64,000 nucleotides of DNA from Coriaria nepalensis (GCA_027186245.1 CP114482.1:33127209-33191208), one strand, 5' to 3'; counted from the stretch's first letter, positions 24,781 to 37,676 are shown. Notes: generated by a model from the letters alone, not told the origin. Made by a program: numbers and translations.

Positions 24781-25341
24781 TTATGCATACATATTGAAGA
24801 CTTATACCTTTGATGTCGGATATAGTCCACCTCAATGCTTGCTTATGTGCTCTTAGAACTCAAAGTAGGTTTTCCTCCTCAAGACCTATCAAAGATGAAG
24901 AAATAATTATTGACAGTGTAGAGTTATCCAAGTAAACATATCTTAACTGAGAAAGAAGGGGTTTCAGTTCAAGAGTAGGTGGTTTAATAATAGATGGCTT
25001 TGGTGGAGAAGTGCTCCTTCCCAACTTTTCTACTTTCAGCTTCCTTTAATGCAAGTGCGATGAGGTGGCTTCCAATGTGTTTTTTGATTGGATGGTACCC
25101 GATTGTGTGATGCATGCTTCAAGTGGCTCCGAAAATTACCCCCTTAAAAAGTCTTAGCTACAAGCTCAACAAGTGTACCTATGTTGAAATGTGTATCAGT
25201 TATCGAAGGATATTTCATCACTTCAAATATGCTAAATTTTACCTTATTGAACATTTATAAGAGTTCTCCTTGTTACTAAGAATGGTCGACCAAGGAGGAA
25301 TGGGATCTCTTGATCTTCATCCATATATAACACAATAAAAT

Positions 25342-25743
25342 CTAAGGAAAGATAAACTTATCAACTTTAACAAGAACATCCTCACTTACACCCATAGGAT
25401 GTTTAATAGATCTATAAGCCAATTGAAGAGATATCGTAGTTGGCTTAACTTCTCTTAATCCCAATTTCTGAAAAATAGAAAAAGGCATCAAATTACTACT
25501 AGCACCTAAATCACACAAAGCTTTTTCAAAATAAGAATTTCCAATTGTGCAAGGTATAGTAAGACTCTCTGAATCCTTAAACTTTTGTGGCAACTTATTC
25601 TGCAAGATGGCTATACATTCCTCTATTAGCATCACAGTTTCATATTTTTCTAACTTCCTTTTCTTGGATAAGATCTCGTTTAGGAACTTCACATAATTAT
25701 AAATTTGTTCCAAAACGTATGTAAAAGGACTGTTAATTTGCAA
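25342..25743 (-). pseudogene. Gypsy aspartic protease region
   Basis: Reads PCTIGNSYFEKALCDLGASS then NLMPFSIFQKLGL, the retropepsin-like protease of plant Athila/Tat elements, in which D-LGAS replaces the usual DTGA and is followed by NLMP. A 133-residue frame is open here, longer than its neighbours. Confidence 0.75.
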
Positions 25744-26639
25744 TTTCTTAAAAATATCAAGAAATATAGAAAATTGCTTATCTAGCTTGTTCTTTCTTAA
25801 TTTCTGAGGAAAAGGTATAGAGGAACATAAGGAGGGAGTCCAAAAGAATTAAAAGAAGATTTATTCAAGATAACTCTAGAGTCATCTTATCCCATCGAGT
25901 TGTTGAGTTCCTTTGGTGAATGAGTTTTAGGCACTATGTCAGATAATATTTCATCTTTCAAATTTTTCACTCAAGTTTTGTTTGTTTCCTCCTCCAAAAT
26001 GAGTTCCCTACAATTTCTCTAGGTTATATCCTTCACTCGTTCTTTTGGATTGTTCTCTGTAGTGTTTGGAAGTGACCCTTGAGGTCTTTCAGTTATTATC
26101 TTTTCGAATTGACCAATTTTCCTTTCAATGTTTTGTAAGGTTGCTTCATGATTTTGAATTTTATTATCCATCTTGTTTATGAACTGTGTTAAAACTTCAT
26201 AACGTTTACTTTTTTCTCTTGAGGTTGAAAACCTAGTGGAGGCATCGAAGAATTTTTAGAATTGCTCTATGAGAAATTTGGGTTGTTTTGCCATCATGGA
26301 TTAAAACTATTATAGTATGGATTATTTTGTCATTGAAAGTTCAACACAACATTCACACACAAGGCGAGTTGATTGAATTGCATACACCCTTAAATTATAT
26401 AACTTTGTATTCATAAGTGCAACTTGATTTACTAAAGTAGAAAAAACATCTAATCCAAAAATTTCAACTCCCTTTTTTGATGTCACTCTCTCAACTGGCC
26501 ATTGGTAGTAGTTATTAGTTACCATCTCCTCAAGTAGATTATAGGCATCTTTAGGACTTTTTCTTATTAAAGTTCCTCATGCCATAGCATCAATCATCGA
26601 GCGAATGGTTGTCACCATCCTATTATAAAATGTTTGTAC

Positions 26640-27320
26640 CACAAGCTACAAAGTGATACAAACCACGCCTCGAGATGACGAACTCGTGATTCAAGGATCC
26701 AAGATCGTTCTACTCATATTCGAATGAAATGTAGAAGATGCCATAATCTGGGATAAAATAACGGATTGATAAGTCGGGATGAACGCCATAGATAAATCTG
26801 ATAAGTTCGAAAAGTTCTAAAAGTTCTAAAATAACTAAACAAAATTTTCTTTCAAATATTTTATCACTGATCTGTCTATACAAAAGATATCAGCCCTCAT
26901 TATATAGAGGAAGTTCGAACAGAGAAAACACAACCTAAACAATGTGGGCTCTATGCATCATTTGGGCTTATTATGATTATATTGGCCCAAATCAGCCTGA
27001 AACTCTTCAATAAGCTCTTTCCTTCATCATGGACTTCTTCAAAGCTTGAACTACTGAATACCATCTTTGAGAATCACATTCACCACTTTTAATGAGCCTC
27101 CATGAATGGGCATGAGCCCATGTTACTTGAATCAGCCCATTAAACGCTTCTTTGAATTTCTTCGCACGAGCTCTTGTAATGGAACCAACGGGAACTTGAA
27201 TTGGGTATGAATATACATCAATCCATGTGCTAGGCTTGTCCTCATCACAAAGGCAGACCATGATGTGGACACTTCCGAAGTATATCCCTATACCTCTCCC
27301 ATGCATCATATAGAGACCAC
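26640..27320 (-). mobile_element. Insertion within Gypsy gag, retroelement 3'-end-like
   Basis: Gag sequence stops at about 27320 (FTQFD) and resumes at about 26640 (QTFYNRM), and TTGTGGT on the minus strand is present at both junctions, suggesting a target duplication. The insert has an open segment at 27007-27309 with GSITRARAKKFKEAFNGLIQ, a motif style found near the ends of plant Gypsy polyproteins, followed by an AT-rich tail containing a TATA-like CTATATAATGAGG. It could be a solo LTR with adjoining coding sequence or a truncated element; ends do not show clean TG...CA. Confidence 0.45.
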
Positions 27321-27464
27321 AAAATCAAATTGAGTAAAAGTTGTGACATCGCTTCTCATTTTTGCTACTTTTGCGGGAGAGAAGAATTTTTCCAAGAACT
27401 TTTGAGCTAGGTCATCCCACGTAGTAATTGTCCCGACTGGAACTGAAACTAAGCATCCCTTGGC

Positions 27465-27785
27465 CTAGTCTCTAAGTGAGAAAGGGAATAGCCTGGGCTT
27501 AATAGCATCATCAGAAACTCCATTATAGATGAAAGTATCCCAAATTTCAAGAAAATTAGCGACATGCATATTTGGATTTTCAGTAGGTAAATCATGAAAT
27601 TGAACTGTAGTTTGAATCATCTTAAAGGTGTTTGTTGCTACAGTTTGCCTCCCAATGCTTGAAGATGTTTCCGCTATTGAGGGCATAACATAGTCTCTCA
27701 GAACCCTTTGGTCTTCTGCTTCCACAATTTGATTGTCCATGATTAGTTGGATGCTTGTAGATATTTCCTTTCTTTCCTTGTTCAA
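27465..27785 (-). pseudogene. Gypsy gag N-terminal part
   Basis: Reads TTVQFHDLPTENPNMHVANF then LEIWDTF, close to the plant retrotransposon gag pattern 'F.GLP.EDP..HL..F'. Sequence further down (27320-27465) continues with WDDLAQKFLEKFFSP, a conserved gag helix. Stops occur between the segments. Confidence 0.8.
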
Positions 27786-27987
27786 ACGTCGACACGTATG
27801 TTCAATTCGACTACCTTCTCTTCAACAAGCAAAATCGAGTTGAAATCCCCTAAGATTATCTCGGGGTTAGGTGAACCACTGGATATGTTAGTATTTGCGC
27901 ATCAAGTCATAAGCTCAGAACATTCAAATGACATTGGGAAAGGATTGGAAGGAAGTCATTCAGCAATTGATTTAGCAACAAACTCTC

Positions 27988-28950
27988 ATGTAACCCCATA
28001 TGGGCTGGTTATTTGAGTTAATTAATCATAAAAGATGATCATGTTAACTGTTTAACTTGAAAGTATTTCCAAAGTCAAATGATCTGTTCAAAAGAATTGA
28101 TCATATTAATTATTGTGGGGCCCACCTACCAGAGAACATATTCGGTCACACACATAAAGGCTGATTGGATCTCAATTCGATTCTCAATTAGATAAATTTT
28201 GACCTTTTCATATGGAACTTGATTTAAAGAGTTAAATAGTTATTTAGTTTAATTAGTTAAGTCTAAGTCACACCCACACTACTAGCATATCTAAAATGTG
28301 ATTTAGATTTAATTAGAATTTAAATAATAAATTAGAGAAATATTAAATTGACAAGAAAATTTGTTAAATAGAGATTTGATGAATTTCTGGTCAAAGAATA
28401 TTTTTCAAGTCAAAAGGGAGTCTAAGGGAGAGTGTTAAATATATAAGGGACAACACATACCTAAGGTTTAAAAAAACCCATAATTGTTGCCTCACTAGAA
28501 CGAGATAGAGAGAAAAACTAAGCTTTTCTTATCATCCTTTTCTCTCCTCTTACTTCCCATCAAATTTCATCTTAAAGTGTTTAGATTCAACCTTGAATCC
28601 AAAAGGTGAGTGTTCAACCATGTGGACTAAGGTTAGAGGCTGGAAGGCAGCTGGGAACAAGCAGCTATGGCGATAGAGCTTGTTGGCCGGCAACTCAAAG
28701 AGAGAAAACTATGAAGAACCTTCTCGATTCATTGAGTGGGTAGCTTAGTATCTTTCCTTCTCCCTAATCTTTATTGTTGCATTTCTAGATTAATAGTTAG
28801 TTTAGAAATTTAAAATGAATAGGGATTCCGGGATGTGAAAACATAGCATGCTTCCTTTGATGTTGAGGCATTCTATTAAGTCGAATACCCATGTGTCATT
28901 TTTTGAAAACAGTACCCAACCCAAGCTAAGTAAAGACTCATCGAATTACA
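27988..28950 (+). repeat. Long Copia LTR, copy A (5' truncated)
   Basis: Plus-oriented LTR recognised by similarity to five other copies in the window (shared GTGGGGCCCACCTACCA at 28115 and again at 29870; CATGTGGACTAAGGTTAGAG at 28618 and 30551). It ends in ATTACA at 28950, next to a primer-binding site. The first several hundred bases of the LTR are missing, and the left edge abuts the Gypsy element. Confidence 0.7.
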
Positions 28951-28951
28951 G

Positions 28952-28964
28952 TGGTATTAGAGCC
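28952..28964 (+). other. Primer-binding site of LTR copy A
   Basis: TGGTATTAGAGCC, one change from the initiator-Met tRNA complement TGGTATCAGAGC, directly after the LTR. It fixes the plus orientation of this element. Confidence 0.8.
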
Positions 28965-29639
28965 TTAGGTTGCATTCCCGAATTCTTGGTTGAATCTGAG
29001 CAATGCTTCTATGTCATTTTCATGCTTTTTGCTGATAATTTGGGGATTTTTTTTGTTTATGAACTTGCTGGAAATTTTTTAAAATGACCCAAAAAGTGTC
29101 TCGAAGATGAGATCATTTAGGTAACACTACTTGAAACATTTGGTAACTCGGCTTCGCCACCACTGCCACTGTGGGTAGCGGCCGACCATTGCATGTGTTG
29201 TTATTGGTCGGTGTGCATGCGACATCCGCGGGTATCCATATGGCAACAGTGTTGAGCCATTGCCAAGACGCACTATTGGATGCCTTGCCTGGAAAGTTCA
29301 TGGGTAGGTTCTGAGTGAAAGGAATGGGCTTAAATTAGGCTCAATATGTTTGACATATTAATTTGAGCTTTATTGGGCCATATATTAAAAGAGACATTAA
29401 ATTCCAGATAACTAGAATGTCTAGAAAGTTTGTCCATGGAATTTAAATCTTTTGGGTTGATTTCATTAATGTTGATTGACATGAGGAATTTAATAGTTAC
29501 AAAAGTTGTAAAACATTAAATTTCAAATCAATTATTGTTAAGCCTAGTTCATGAGCATTTAAACTATTCAACTTGAAAAACTAAATGAGAAAACAAAAAC
29601 AAAAATTTAATTTTCATGAGAATTAAAATTTTAACAGTT
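28965..29639 (+). mobile_element. Leader remnant between LTRs A and B
   Basis: About 675 bp of element leader with no gag or pol. It includes a more GC-rich patch at 29140-29290 without recognisable domain. If A and B are the two LTRs of one copy, all coding DNA has been lost. Confidence 0.45.
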
Positions 29640-30842
29640 TAGTACGATAATAGTCATATATGGATTTGTTGGGGTTCCTCATACTTCTCATTACATAAGT
29701 GGCTCATACTTCTCATTACATAAGTGGCTCATACGCATTACTAAAGACCTATGTGGGTCTGATGGTTTTAGTAAATTGATCAGATGATGAATATATTAAC
29801 TATTTTATTTGAAAGTGTTTCAAAGTTAAATGGTTCATTCAAAAGAATTGATAAAACAAATAAGTTGTTGTGGGGCCCACCTACCAACGTAATATAAAAT
29901 CTATCCGATCACACACATAAAGGTTGATTGAGTCTCATTTGAATTCTAATTTAGAAAATTTTGACTTGTTCATAATGAACTTGATTTAAAGAGTTAAATC
30001 TTTATTTAGTTTAATTTGTTAAGTCTAAATCACATCAGCACTACTAGAATATCCAAAATGTGATTTAAATTTAATTTTAAATAAACTAATTAATTATAAA
30101 AATATTACATTGACAAAATAAATTTATTAAATTGAGATCTAATGAATTTATGGTCAAATAATATTTTTCGGGTTAAGAGGAAGTTCGGTTGGTCGTTAAA
30201 GTGTTAATGGCTTAACCGGGCACAAGTGTAAGACTTAAATTAAATACGTATTTTACCAAGTAAAGTTGGACATTAATTTGGAATAATGAAGTTTGTTGTA
30301 ACATCTTGAAAAGGGAAATTGAAACAAACTTCCAAGAAACCAAATGCGATGAAAAGTTAATTGGGAGATACATCCATATGTATGGAACATATATACCTAG
30401 GGTTCCATAAGCCCCTAATTACTGGCCCCACTTGAATTAGAGAGAGAAAAGAGTGATTTTTCTTATCATCTACCTTCTCCTCACTTCCTCTCCAAGTTTC
30501 TTCTTAAAGTTTTAAGATCAAATCTTGAATCCAAAAGAGAGTTGTCAATCATGTGGACTAAGGTTAGAGGCTAAGTGACGGCTTTGAACTAGCGGTCAGG
30601 CGGTAATGGTGGAGATTTGTGGCTGGCGACTCAAAGAGGAAAAAGGGTGAAGAACCAACTCGGTTCCTGAAGGAGTTGGCTAGCTCGATTTAATCTCTTA
30701 CCCTTTTGTTTTCATCTTTTGATTAATAGTTACTTTAGAAAATGTAAAAGAAATGAGAATTCGAATATGCAAATCACATATCATGCAATCTTGGATCTTC
30801 AGGTATTTGATTGACTCAGATATCTAGGTGGATTTTTTTTTA
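29640..30842 (+). repeat. Long Copia LTR, copy B
   Basis: Plus-oriented copy aligned to A and, in inverse orientation, to C, E and F. A 25-bp unit (CTCATACTTCTCATTACATA...) is duplicated perfectly at 29678-29702 and 29703-29727. A TATA-like ACATATATACC lies at about 30395. The 3' end is cut at about 30842, where minus-oriented element C begins. Confidence 0.7.
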
Positions 30843-32540
30843 ATATATCACATAAGGTATTTCCCCTATCGGGTCAAAATCTAGCTAGCTTGACGGGCAT
30901 ACACTTTCATTAAGAATATATCCTTAGTTCTTCTCAAGTAAGATATAATGTTCTTGACGAGCATACACTTTTATTACCGTCAAATCAAATTCTTTAATTT
31001 ATACTCTTAACACTTAGAACATTGAGGTCATCTGATTTCGTACATAGAACACATGATATAACCTGCAATCTCATTTATGTCATTTTAGTTCATGACCTTT
31101 CTCTTCCTTCATGTCATGGATAACATGCTTGGAAGAGTAAGATTCTATGACATTCCTCATATTTCCATTTCTCGGAATCAAGATTCTATGACATTCCTCA
31201 TATTTCCATTTCTCGGAATCTTTCTTACTAAACGCTTTTAGTACTTTACTTGTGTATGTTAATGGTTCAAGCTAGACAATCCTTTCCAATATATCATTAC
31301 AGATTCTAATGAAAGGTGCTTAACCGAATTCTTCATGGAGAAGTTTTTCGACAACTACATTTAGACAATTGGCAATATAGCTACTTCATTCTAAATGAGT
31401 AGTAATTCAAACAGTGAACATGATGTTGTTCCCACTAACTTCTTGTATACACATAGGTAATCCTCTTTTATGAATCAAACAATTTGATTTACTGATCATA
31501 CTTTCTTTTTCTAGGATGTTTGCTTCAATCCATAGATTAAGCTTTCAACACAACTTATTTGTGTCCTTTATATGAAAAACTTTAGGTTGTATCCATACAC
31601 CCTTCATTCCTTGTTCTAAGAAAGGAAGTGAAGTGTTTTTTTTAATGCATCGTGTTAGTTTACACTAAGGAATCACAATTCCTTTCTTCAAAAGTTCATT
31701 TCAGTGAGACTTTTAATAAACTAGGATTCTTAATCTCATTAAATTTTGTGGTACCTTTAAAGTATTCTCTTACTTTCACTGTCCTTTTAGAAAGCTACAC
31801 TCTTTCTATAAAAAAAAAAAGTTTTCGGCTAAAAAGACCCTTTTTAGCTTATTGGAATTATGAAGATATATTCTAATCGCTACTAGTAATATCCCATAAA
31901 ACAACATCCATTAGACCTTTGTCTCCAATTAATTTATATCATGCATTTAGTAAAAACTAATCATTTCCATATCTCATGTGGTGGTATGATTCTATTCTTT
32001 CTATCAATATCTCATCCAGATCAGTTAATGCGGATTTAGAGAGAATCCTATTCACTATGCTTGTGGTGATTTCTATGAATTGCCCTAGTTGGATTAAAGC
32101 GCATTTAGTGTGTAAGTCATATTGGCTTATATCACATACATGCTAATTTCTCCATACCGAAACACCATTCACTAATGATATTCTACAAAGACTTCACTGA
32201 ATAAGATTCTTTTTCTTGATAAGGTATGTTTTAAAAAAACTTGCAACATTGGTATTTATCTCTATGATCTCATCAAAGAATAATACTTTGTCTCATTTGT
32301 TTTCCAACTTATTTTATCCTTATTCATTTCTCATAAATTTGGCTCTATATGTCTTCACAAGGGTTTAAATCCAAAATTTTAGAGAACTTGAATATGGAAT
32401 TAATAAGAGAGGAAAAAACAAAATTCTCATTTAGCATTTTTGCTATAATGTATTAATTAGAGTCCAATTCTAAGCATTTCAAAGTATTTCAATTTTCATA
32501 AAAATTAAAACTTTACAACTTTCTTTTAACTCTATGTGGC
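30843..32540 (-). pseudogene. Copia element C: RT/RNase H remnant
   Basis: Minus-strand pol fragment heavily broken by stops. The first 65 bp (30843-30908) match the start of LTR copy D (AGCTTGA.G.ATACACTTTCA), so they are a 3' LTR stub. RT pieces resemble the D element: segments equivalent to YVDD-LLIGN, IWLSKNF.MKD and the SKK..P..HGI.LSKKM block lie at 31130-31420. A 41-bp perfect tandem duplication is at 31139-31220. Gag, protease and integrase are not recognisable. Confidence 0.6.
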
Positions 32541-32559
32541 TCTCACATCTAGAATCACG

Positions 32560-34450
32560 AGTTCATTTTCAATTTTGAATCCAACAGTCTATTTAGAAAC
32601 CAAAATAGGAAGAAGAAATGGATACTTAACCTAAACACTCCTCCAAGAACCAGACGATTCTTCACCCAATTTTCCTTTTGCCGCCGCCGGCCACCTTGCC
32701 GCTATTGTTGTTTCTTGCCAGTGGTTCCAAGGCATCACCCGGCCTCTAACCGTAATCCACATGGTTGACAACTCTATTCTAGTTCAAGGAAATCACTCAA
32801 ACACTTTGTTGATAACTTGGAAAGGATGAAAAAAATGAGAGAAAAGATGGTAAGAGATTTGCTCACTTTTTCTCTTTCTCTCTCTTAGTGTGGATGGCAC
32901 AACATGAATGAGGGAACCAAGGATGTGTGTCCATTATATATGGGACATACTCTCTATTTGGCCTAGCACAAACTTTACCTCTTAAGTCCCGATTAACTCT
33001 TAATCGTATTCAGGTTTCTAAGAGTCTGTTTTGGTTCACATTTTTCGAAAATTAAAATACTTTCTATTTCCAAATAATATCTAATTTTACTCGGTAAAAT
33101 ATAGACTAAATTTTAGGTCCACCACTTGGGCCTGGTTAAGCTCATTAACATTTTTATGACCAACCAGACTTCTTTTTTACTCGAAAAAATTCTTTAACCA
33201 TACATTCATTAAATCTTGTTTAATAAATTTATATTTGTCAATTTAATATTTTTTTAATTAATTATTTAATTTTTAATTAAATCTAAATCACACTTTGTAT
33301 ATGTTAATAGCGTAGGTGTGGCTTAGACTTAACAAATTATATTAATTAATTATTTAACTTTTAAATCAAGTTCATAGTCGAACAAGTCAAAATTTCTCCA
33401 ATTTAGAATCCATCAAGATCCAATAAACCTATATATAAGTGACCGGATAGGTTCTACATTATGCCTGTAGATGGACCCTACAATAACTTATGAGTTTTAT
33501 TCATTTCATTGAATGGACCATTTGACCTTGAAAATACTTTCAAGTCGATTAGTTAATATGATCATCTTCTATGATCAAACTAACTTAAACCACCTAACCC
33601 ACATTAGCCTCTAACAAAGCATATGGACCACCCATGCAATAATACGTATGAGGAACCTCAACAAGAACCATAAATGACTATTACCGTATCAAATTGATCA
33701 TTTCATCTACTCATGGTTCTAGAAAATCATTAGGCATTTTTTAATTGTTAAACCCTATTAGATTTTATTTATGAATACCATAAAATTTTATGCAACTAAA
33801 CAATGGATTTATAGAAAAGTCTTTACATACCATACTACATTACGCAAAGATTTTCTTTATAGCATAAGTTATATGACTCATAAAACTATATCATCTAATA
33901 TAGAAGTGATGAATTCCACTTTATCACCCTATAGACTACACATACTTGAACACATGCCAATGGTTCACCATTTTAGTGGCTTTTAGCAAAGACTACGTGA
34001 GGTGATATCAAAGCATGATATCTTATATCCCAATACGTGGTGATCTCAGGTCTAAGTATCACAAGTAGCATAGTCACCTCCAAAACTCATTAACAGTTAA
34101 TATGAGTACCATTGAGCTTTTGTCAAGTGATCACATTCAGTGATTAAGTCTTTATTAATCACTTACATGTTTATCTTGGTGTCTACCTATAACAATAATT
34201 ATGAGAACATCACTCTTCTTATGAAGATTATCGAACATGTAATAGTCTCTATGAATTATCATTATCCCATCATGAAATTCGTATGACTATGAAGAATGTG
34301 AATCTCAGACTTCTTTGTAATAAGATTGGTCTCTCTTATGGTAGCCCAATCTTACGGGAGCGTATAAGGAATCATTTAGATTCAGAAGATCAAGTTATGA
34401 AATGGGAAAATAATTATCTCAACTCACTAGCTTGATAACGATAACAATCA
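32560..34450 (-). repeat. Long Copia LTR, copy C
   Basis: Minus-oriented LTR of about 1.9 kb matching D, E and F (GATATCAAAGCATGATATCT at 33999 against GATATCAAAACATGATATCT at 47309) and, in inverse orientation, A and B (CTCTAACCGTAATCCACATG at 32746). It is the 5' LTR of element C. No intact primer-binding site was found at its lower end. The upper limit is uncertain by about 200 bp. Confidence 0.7.
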
Positions 34451-35888
34451 AGAGGCTACGTAATTCTAATGCTATTATTTTCTATAATTTTAGTATAGTG
34501 TAAGACATTTCATGGATATATAAAGTACATGAGTTTAATACAGCCGTTACATACAATAAAATACATTAATGGAGCAGTAATAGATACAACAAAATAAATT
34601 CAATGTGAGAATCTAGTTTACTATTTAACTCATGTAAATATTCTAAGCTAACTAGATTGTAGTTTACTTAACCTTTAAACGAATCAACATATAATATGAT
34701 ATACAGACAGGACGCAGGCTTCTCTTCTATCTTCTAATTCTTTTCTTCCTCTATTTTTCTCCTTTTTCATAATTTCTTCTCTTTTCTTATCTTCTTCTTC
34801 TTCTTCTTCTTCTCTTCTCTTCTCTTCTCCTCTCCTTACTCTATTCTTCTTCTCATCTATTTTAACATTAAAAAAAATTTGATGAAATAAGAATATAAAC
34901 TTAAATTAATGAAATTAGAGGGGAGTCTCGGAACATGAATCAAAACCACCCTACATCGATTCCCGTGGGCTTTTGCTCATCCCTACTCATATGCGTAAAC
35001 CTTTTGGGATTGTGGTGAACCGTATGGTTGGGCCAACTATTTGAATTGATAAGAATAGATTGCTCAAAGTCATTATAAATCATCCTTTCATAGTGGGGGT
35101 GTTGCTACTAATCCATTCCAAATCAAAAACAGATGAGGTAAGTGTACAATTTATAAGACTTTGGATGGTTCACAGTTAACAGTTCCTGGTTAAGCCTTTC
35201 GAGCCTATGGGACCTATTGTGGACAGACTTTGAATTATTAATAGTGAGCTGCAAACAAAGTTGAGCTAAAATTCAATCGTGAAATAAATTTGGAGATCTT
35301 GAATCCAAGTAAAAGTTCCCCAACCATAAGTTTGGCTGAACGTTTGACGAACTTTAGTATTCAATCACCAAATGGATCTAGATTAACAACTTAGTAGCAT
35401 CTAGCATTCCACACTATAGTCTGAGAAATGCTAAACCAAACTCACCTAAGTGGGTGCAGTTTTAAAGCTTATAAAGTACCTTAAAAGTATGTATAAGTGT
35501 TTTTCTCTACTTCGTTGATTGTGGACATAAGACAACTGCTCCAGAACATTATTTTATCTTTTGACAGAGAAGAGCATTACATTCTGTCTATAATTTCGCA
35601 CATCAAAACCAGCAATCCCTTGGCATGATGGACAAGAATCAGGCTTACAATGGTTCTAGAGTTCTAGTTCCAACGGACACAAAATAAAATCACATTTGAA
35701 ATACGTCCATGCTTGAAAAACTGAAGGTTATCATTGTAATTCATCAAAGCAGTGTAATTATAAATTATGTTCCTTATTATCAACGTGCCTGAGCTCCAAG
35801 ATTCAAAAGTCTTAAAGGACACTAAACCAGCTATAATAATTAATAACTATAAACTCAATACTTAGAGAACAGGTTACAAACCTAGCAG
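34451..35888. other. Spacer with CT-rich microsatellite
   Basis: AT-rich DNA, possibly including the start of LTR C up to about 34670. A TTC/CTTCT microsatellite lies at 34728-34850. No gene was recognised. Confidence 0.4.
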
Positions 35889-36966
35889 TCAAGCAGTAGA
35901 ATCACAGAGAACATTTTTGGTAAAAGTATCATCCCTTTTGTGTGTATCCCCTTCATCAAAATCCCAATCTTCACTTTCACTGCCATCCTCAGTTTCATCC
36001 AATTCATCGAGATCTGGATTAATCACTAGGTCATCATCAGCATCCTCCAGTTTCCGGGGCATTTGTCTCCGAATTTCATTCATTAACTCATTATCAGCTT
36101 CCTCGTGCTTTCCCGATAACTTCCTTATCAAAATTGCCTCAAAGAGTGATGGCAATGCTTCCCCATCACCCTCGTAGTATTTCTCTATTCGCCGTTTAAG
36201 CTCTAATAAAACAGTCAACCGCAATACTAACAATTTAGAAACCCCAACCTACAAAAATAATGGGAAAAAAAAAAAGACAAAATCCAAGCACACACACACA
36301 CATAGATTTATGTTCATAGAACTAGCTTTGACAAATTATTTCTAGATTTATGTTAGTCACAAATCTAAGCTTTTAGTTTCATATATTTTCAGTTGCAGTC
36401 AGACCCAAATTCTTCAACTAACTAGAAAATAAATCAGAGCTCGTCAAATAAATGTTCATTTTCAGATGCAAACCACAAATTTAGACAAATAGGGAAACCC
36501 GTACACTCAATTATCAATGACAACGAAGCAAATTTTGAGAATTCTACTATATTTAAACCCGTGAAAAAAATTCAAAGAATCCAAGAATACTTTTCCGAGG
36601 AAATAGTTCCAATTTCCGAAACCAGAAGAACAGAAATTATAACAACGAATATATTCCTTTCTTTTCCCTTACTTCTTACCGAGAAAGAAAAGAGTAGTAT
36701 GAGTTCAAGAGTCGGAATCCGATAATAATCCTACCTTCATCGGTGACATCTTCAAGCTCGGAGGGTAAATCTTTCTTATGGGTCCCGCCACTCAAGCTCG
36801 GTTCGCTGAATGATTCATTCTTGGACGAGTAGAAGCTCAGTTGAAGCCGAGAAGGAACGGTGAGTATTGCGAGGAGTGGGGTAGGGTTTGAGGAAGGTCG
36901 TAGAGGGGGGGAGAGAAGAAAACTCCGAGCATAGAGACATAATTGTCTCTCTAGAACTCGCTTCAT
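35889..36966 (-). CDS. Small acidic protein, predicted mitochondrial, unknown function
   Basis: Two exons on the minus strand, 36735-36966 and 35889-36202, joined by a GT-AG intron of 532 bp in phase, giving 181 aa. I do not recognise a named family. The N-terminus (MKRVLERQLCLYARSFLLSP) is rich in Arg, Ser and Leu with one acidic residue, as in mitochondrial presequences. Exon 2 has ELKRRIEKYYEGDGEALPS and a likely helix IRKLSGKHEEADNELMNEI, then a highly acidic tail (about 135-165). Start chosen at 36966 because the upstream in-frame part is low complexity. The exon join, the phase agreement and the targeting-like start support a real gene; the C-terminus could differ if another intron exists. 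Confidence 0.62.
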
Positions 36967-37348
36967 TGCTGTTTGGGTTTTGTGTTTATTGTAAATTATG
37001 TTTTTAGAAGCTTTATAAGAAAAATGGTAAATGAAACCGTCCCTAATTTTGGGTTTAATGTAAATAATTATGTTATTAGATTTAGTTCTCGTAAGTATCA
37101 TGTTGGGGAAACACTTTCCTAGCCTGCCTTATATATATATATTTTCTCTCTTCTTTCTAGTTCTTACTTAACCATAAGTTACTTGCGTCCTTACTTAGAG
37201 TAAAAAACTCTTAACGTAAACATCTAATTCTTTTTCTCATCTCTTTGTAAGTTTTTTTTTTCTTTTTAAGAAATTTTTTCAGTTTTTTAATGAATTTTAA
37301 GTCTTCAATAATGGACTTATTATGTTCCTTATTCAATCTAAAGTATTT

Positions 37349-37676
37349 TTTCGAAAAATTTCGATCTCTAAATCTTAAGTATGCTACTGATGAATTTCGG
37401 AGTGCTACTAAAAAGAAAAGTCAAGTACTCGTAGTATCTCTATAATATTATTTGAATTTTTCTTTGGGTATTATTAGTTTAGGTATTTCGTTTGGTGTTT
37501 ATAGGTTTTGTTTCGAAAAATTTCGATCTCTAAACCTTAAGTATGCTACTAGTGAATTTCGGAATGCTACTAAAAAGAAAAGTCAAGTACTCGTAGTATC
37601 TCTATTTATAATATTATTTGAATTTTTCTTTGGGTATTATTAGTTTAGGTATTTCGTTTGGTGTTTATAGGTTTTG
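37349..37676. repeat. 162-bp tandem duplication
   Basis: Units 37349-37510 and 37511-37676 both begin TTTCGAAAAATTTCGATCTC and end GGTGTTTATAGGTTTTG. They differ by a few substitutions and a 4-base insertion in the second. The pair lies just upstream of the LINE remnant and may belong to its 5' region. Confidence 0.85.

Larger units (their letters stand above)
22081..27985 (-). mobile_element. Decayed Ty3/Gypsy element (Athila/Tat-like)
   Basis: Minus-strand Gypsy interior in the order gag, protease, RT, RNase H, integrase. Gag lies at about 26322-27800 and contains an insertion (26640-27320). Protease is at 25342-25743, RT at 24006-24773, RNase H at about 23450-24000 and integrase at about 22192-23290. 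Placement of integrase after RNase H identifies Ty3/Gypsy rather than Copia. Frames are broken throughout and no LTR pair was found. Nearest lineage by motif style is Athila/Tat, an inference. Confidence 0.8.

Noticed and set aside
27801..28016. Plus-strand frame ending at the LTR A edge
   Set aside because: It crosses the Gypsy/LTR junction and shows no domain; probably chance.
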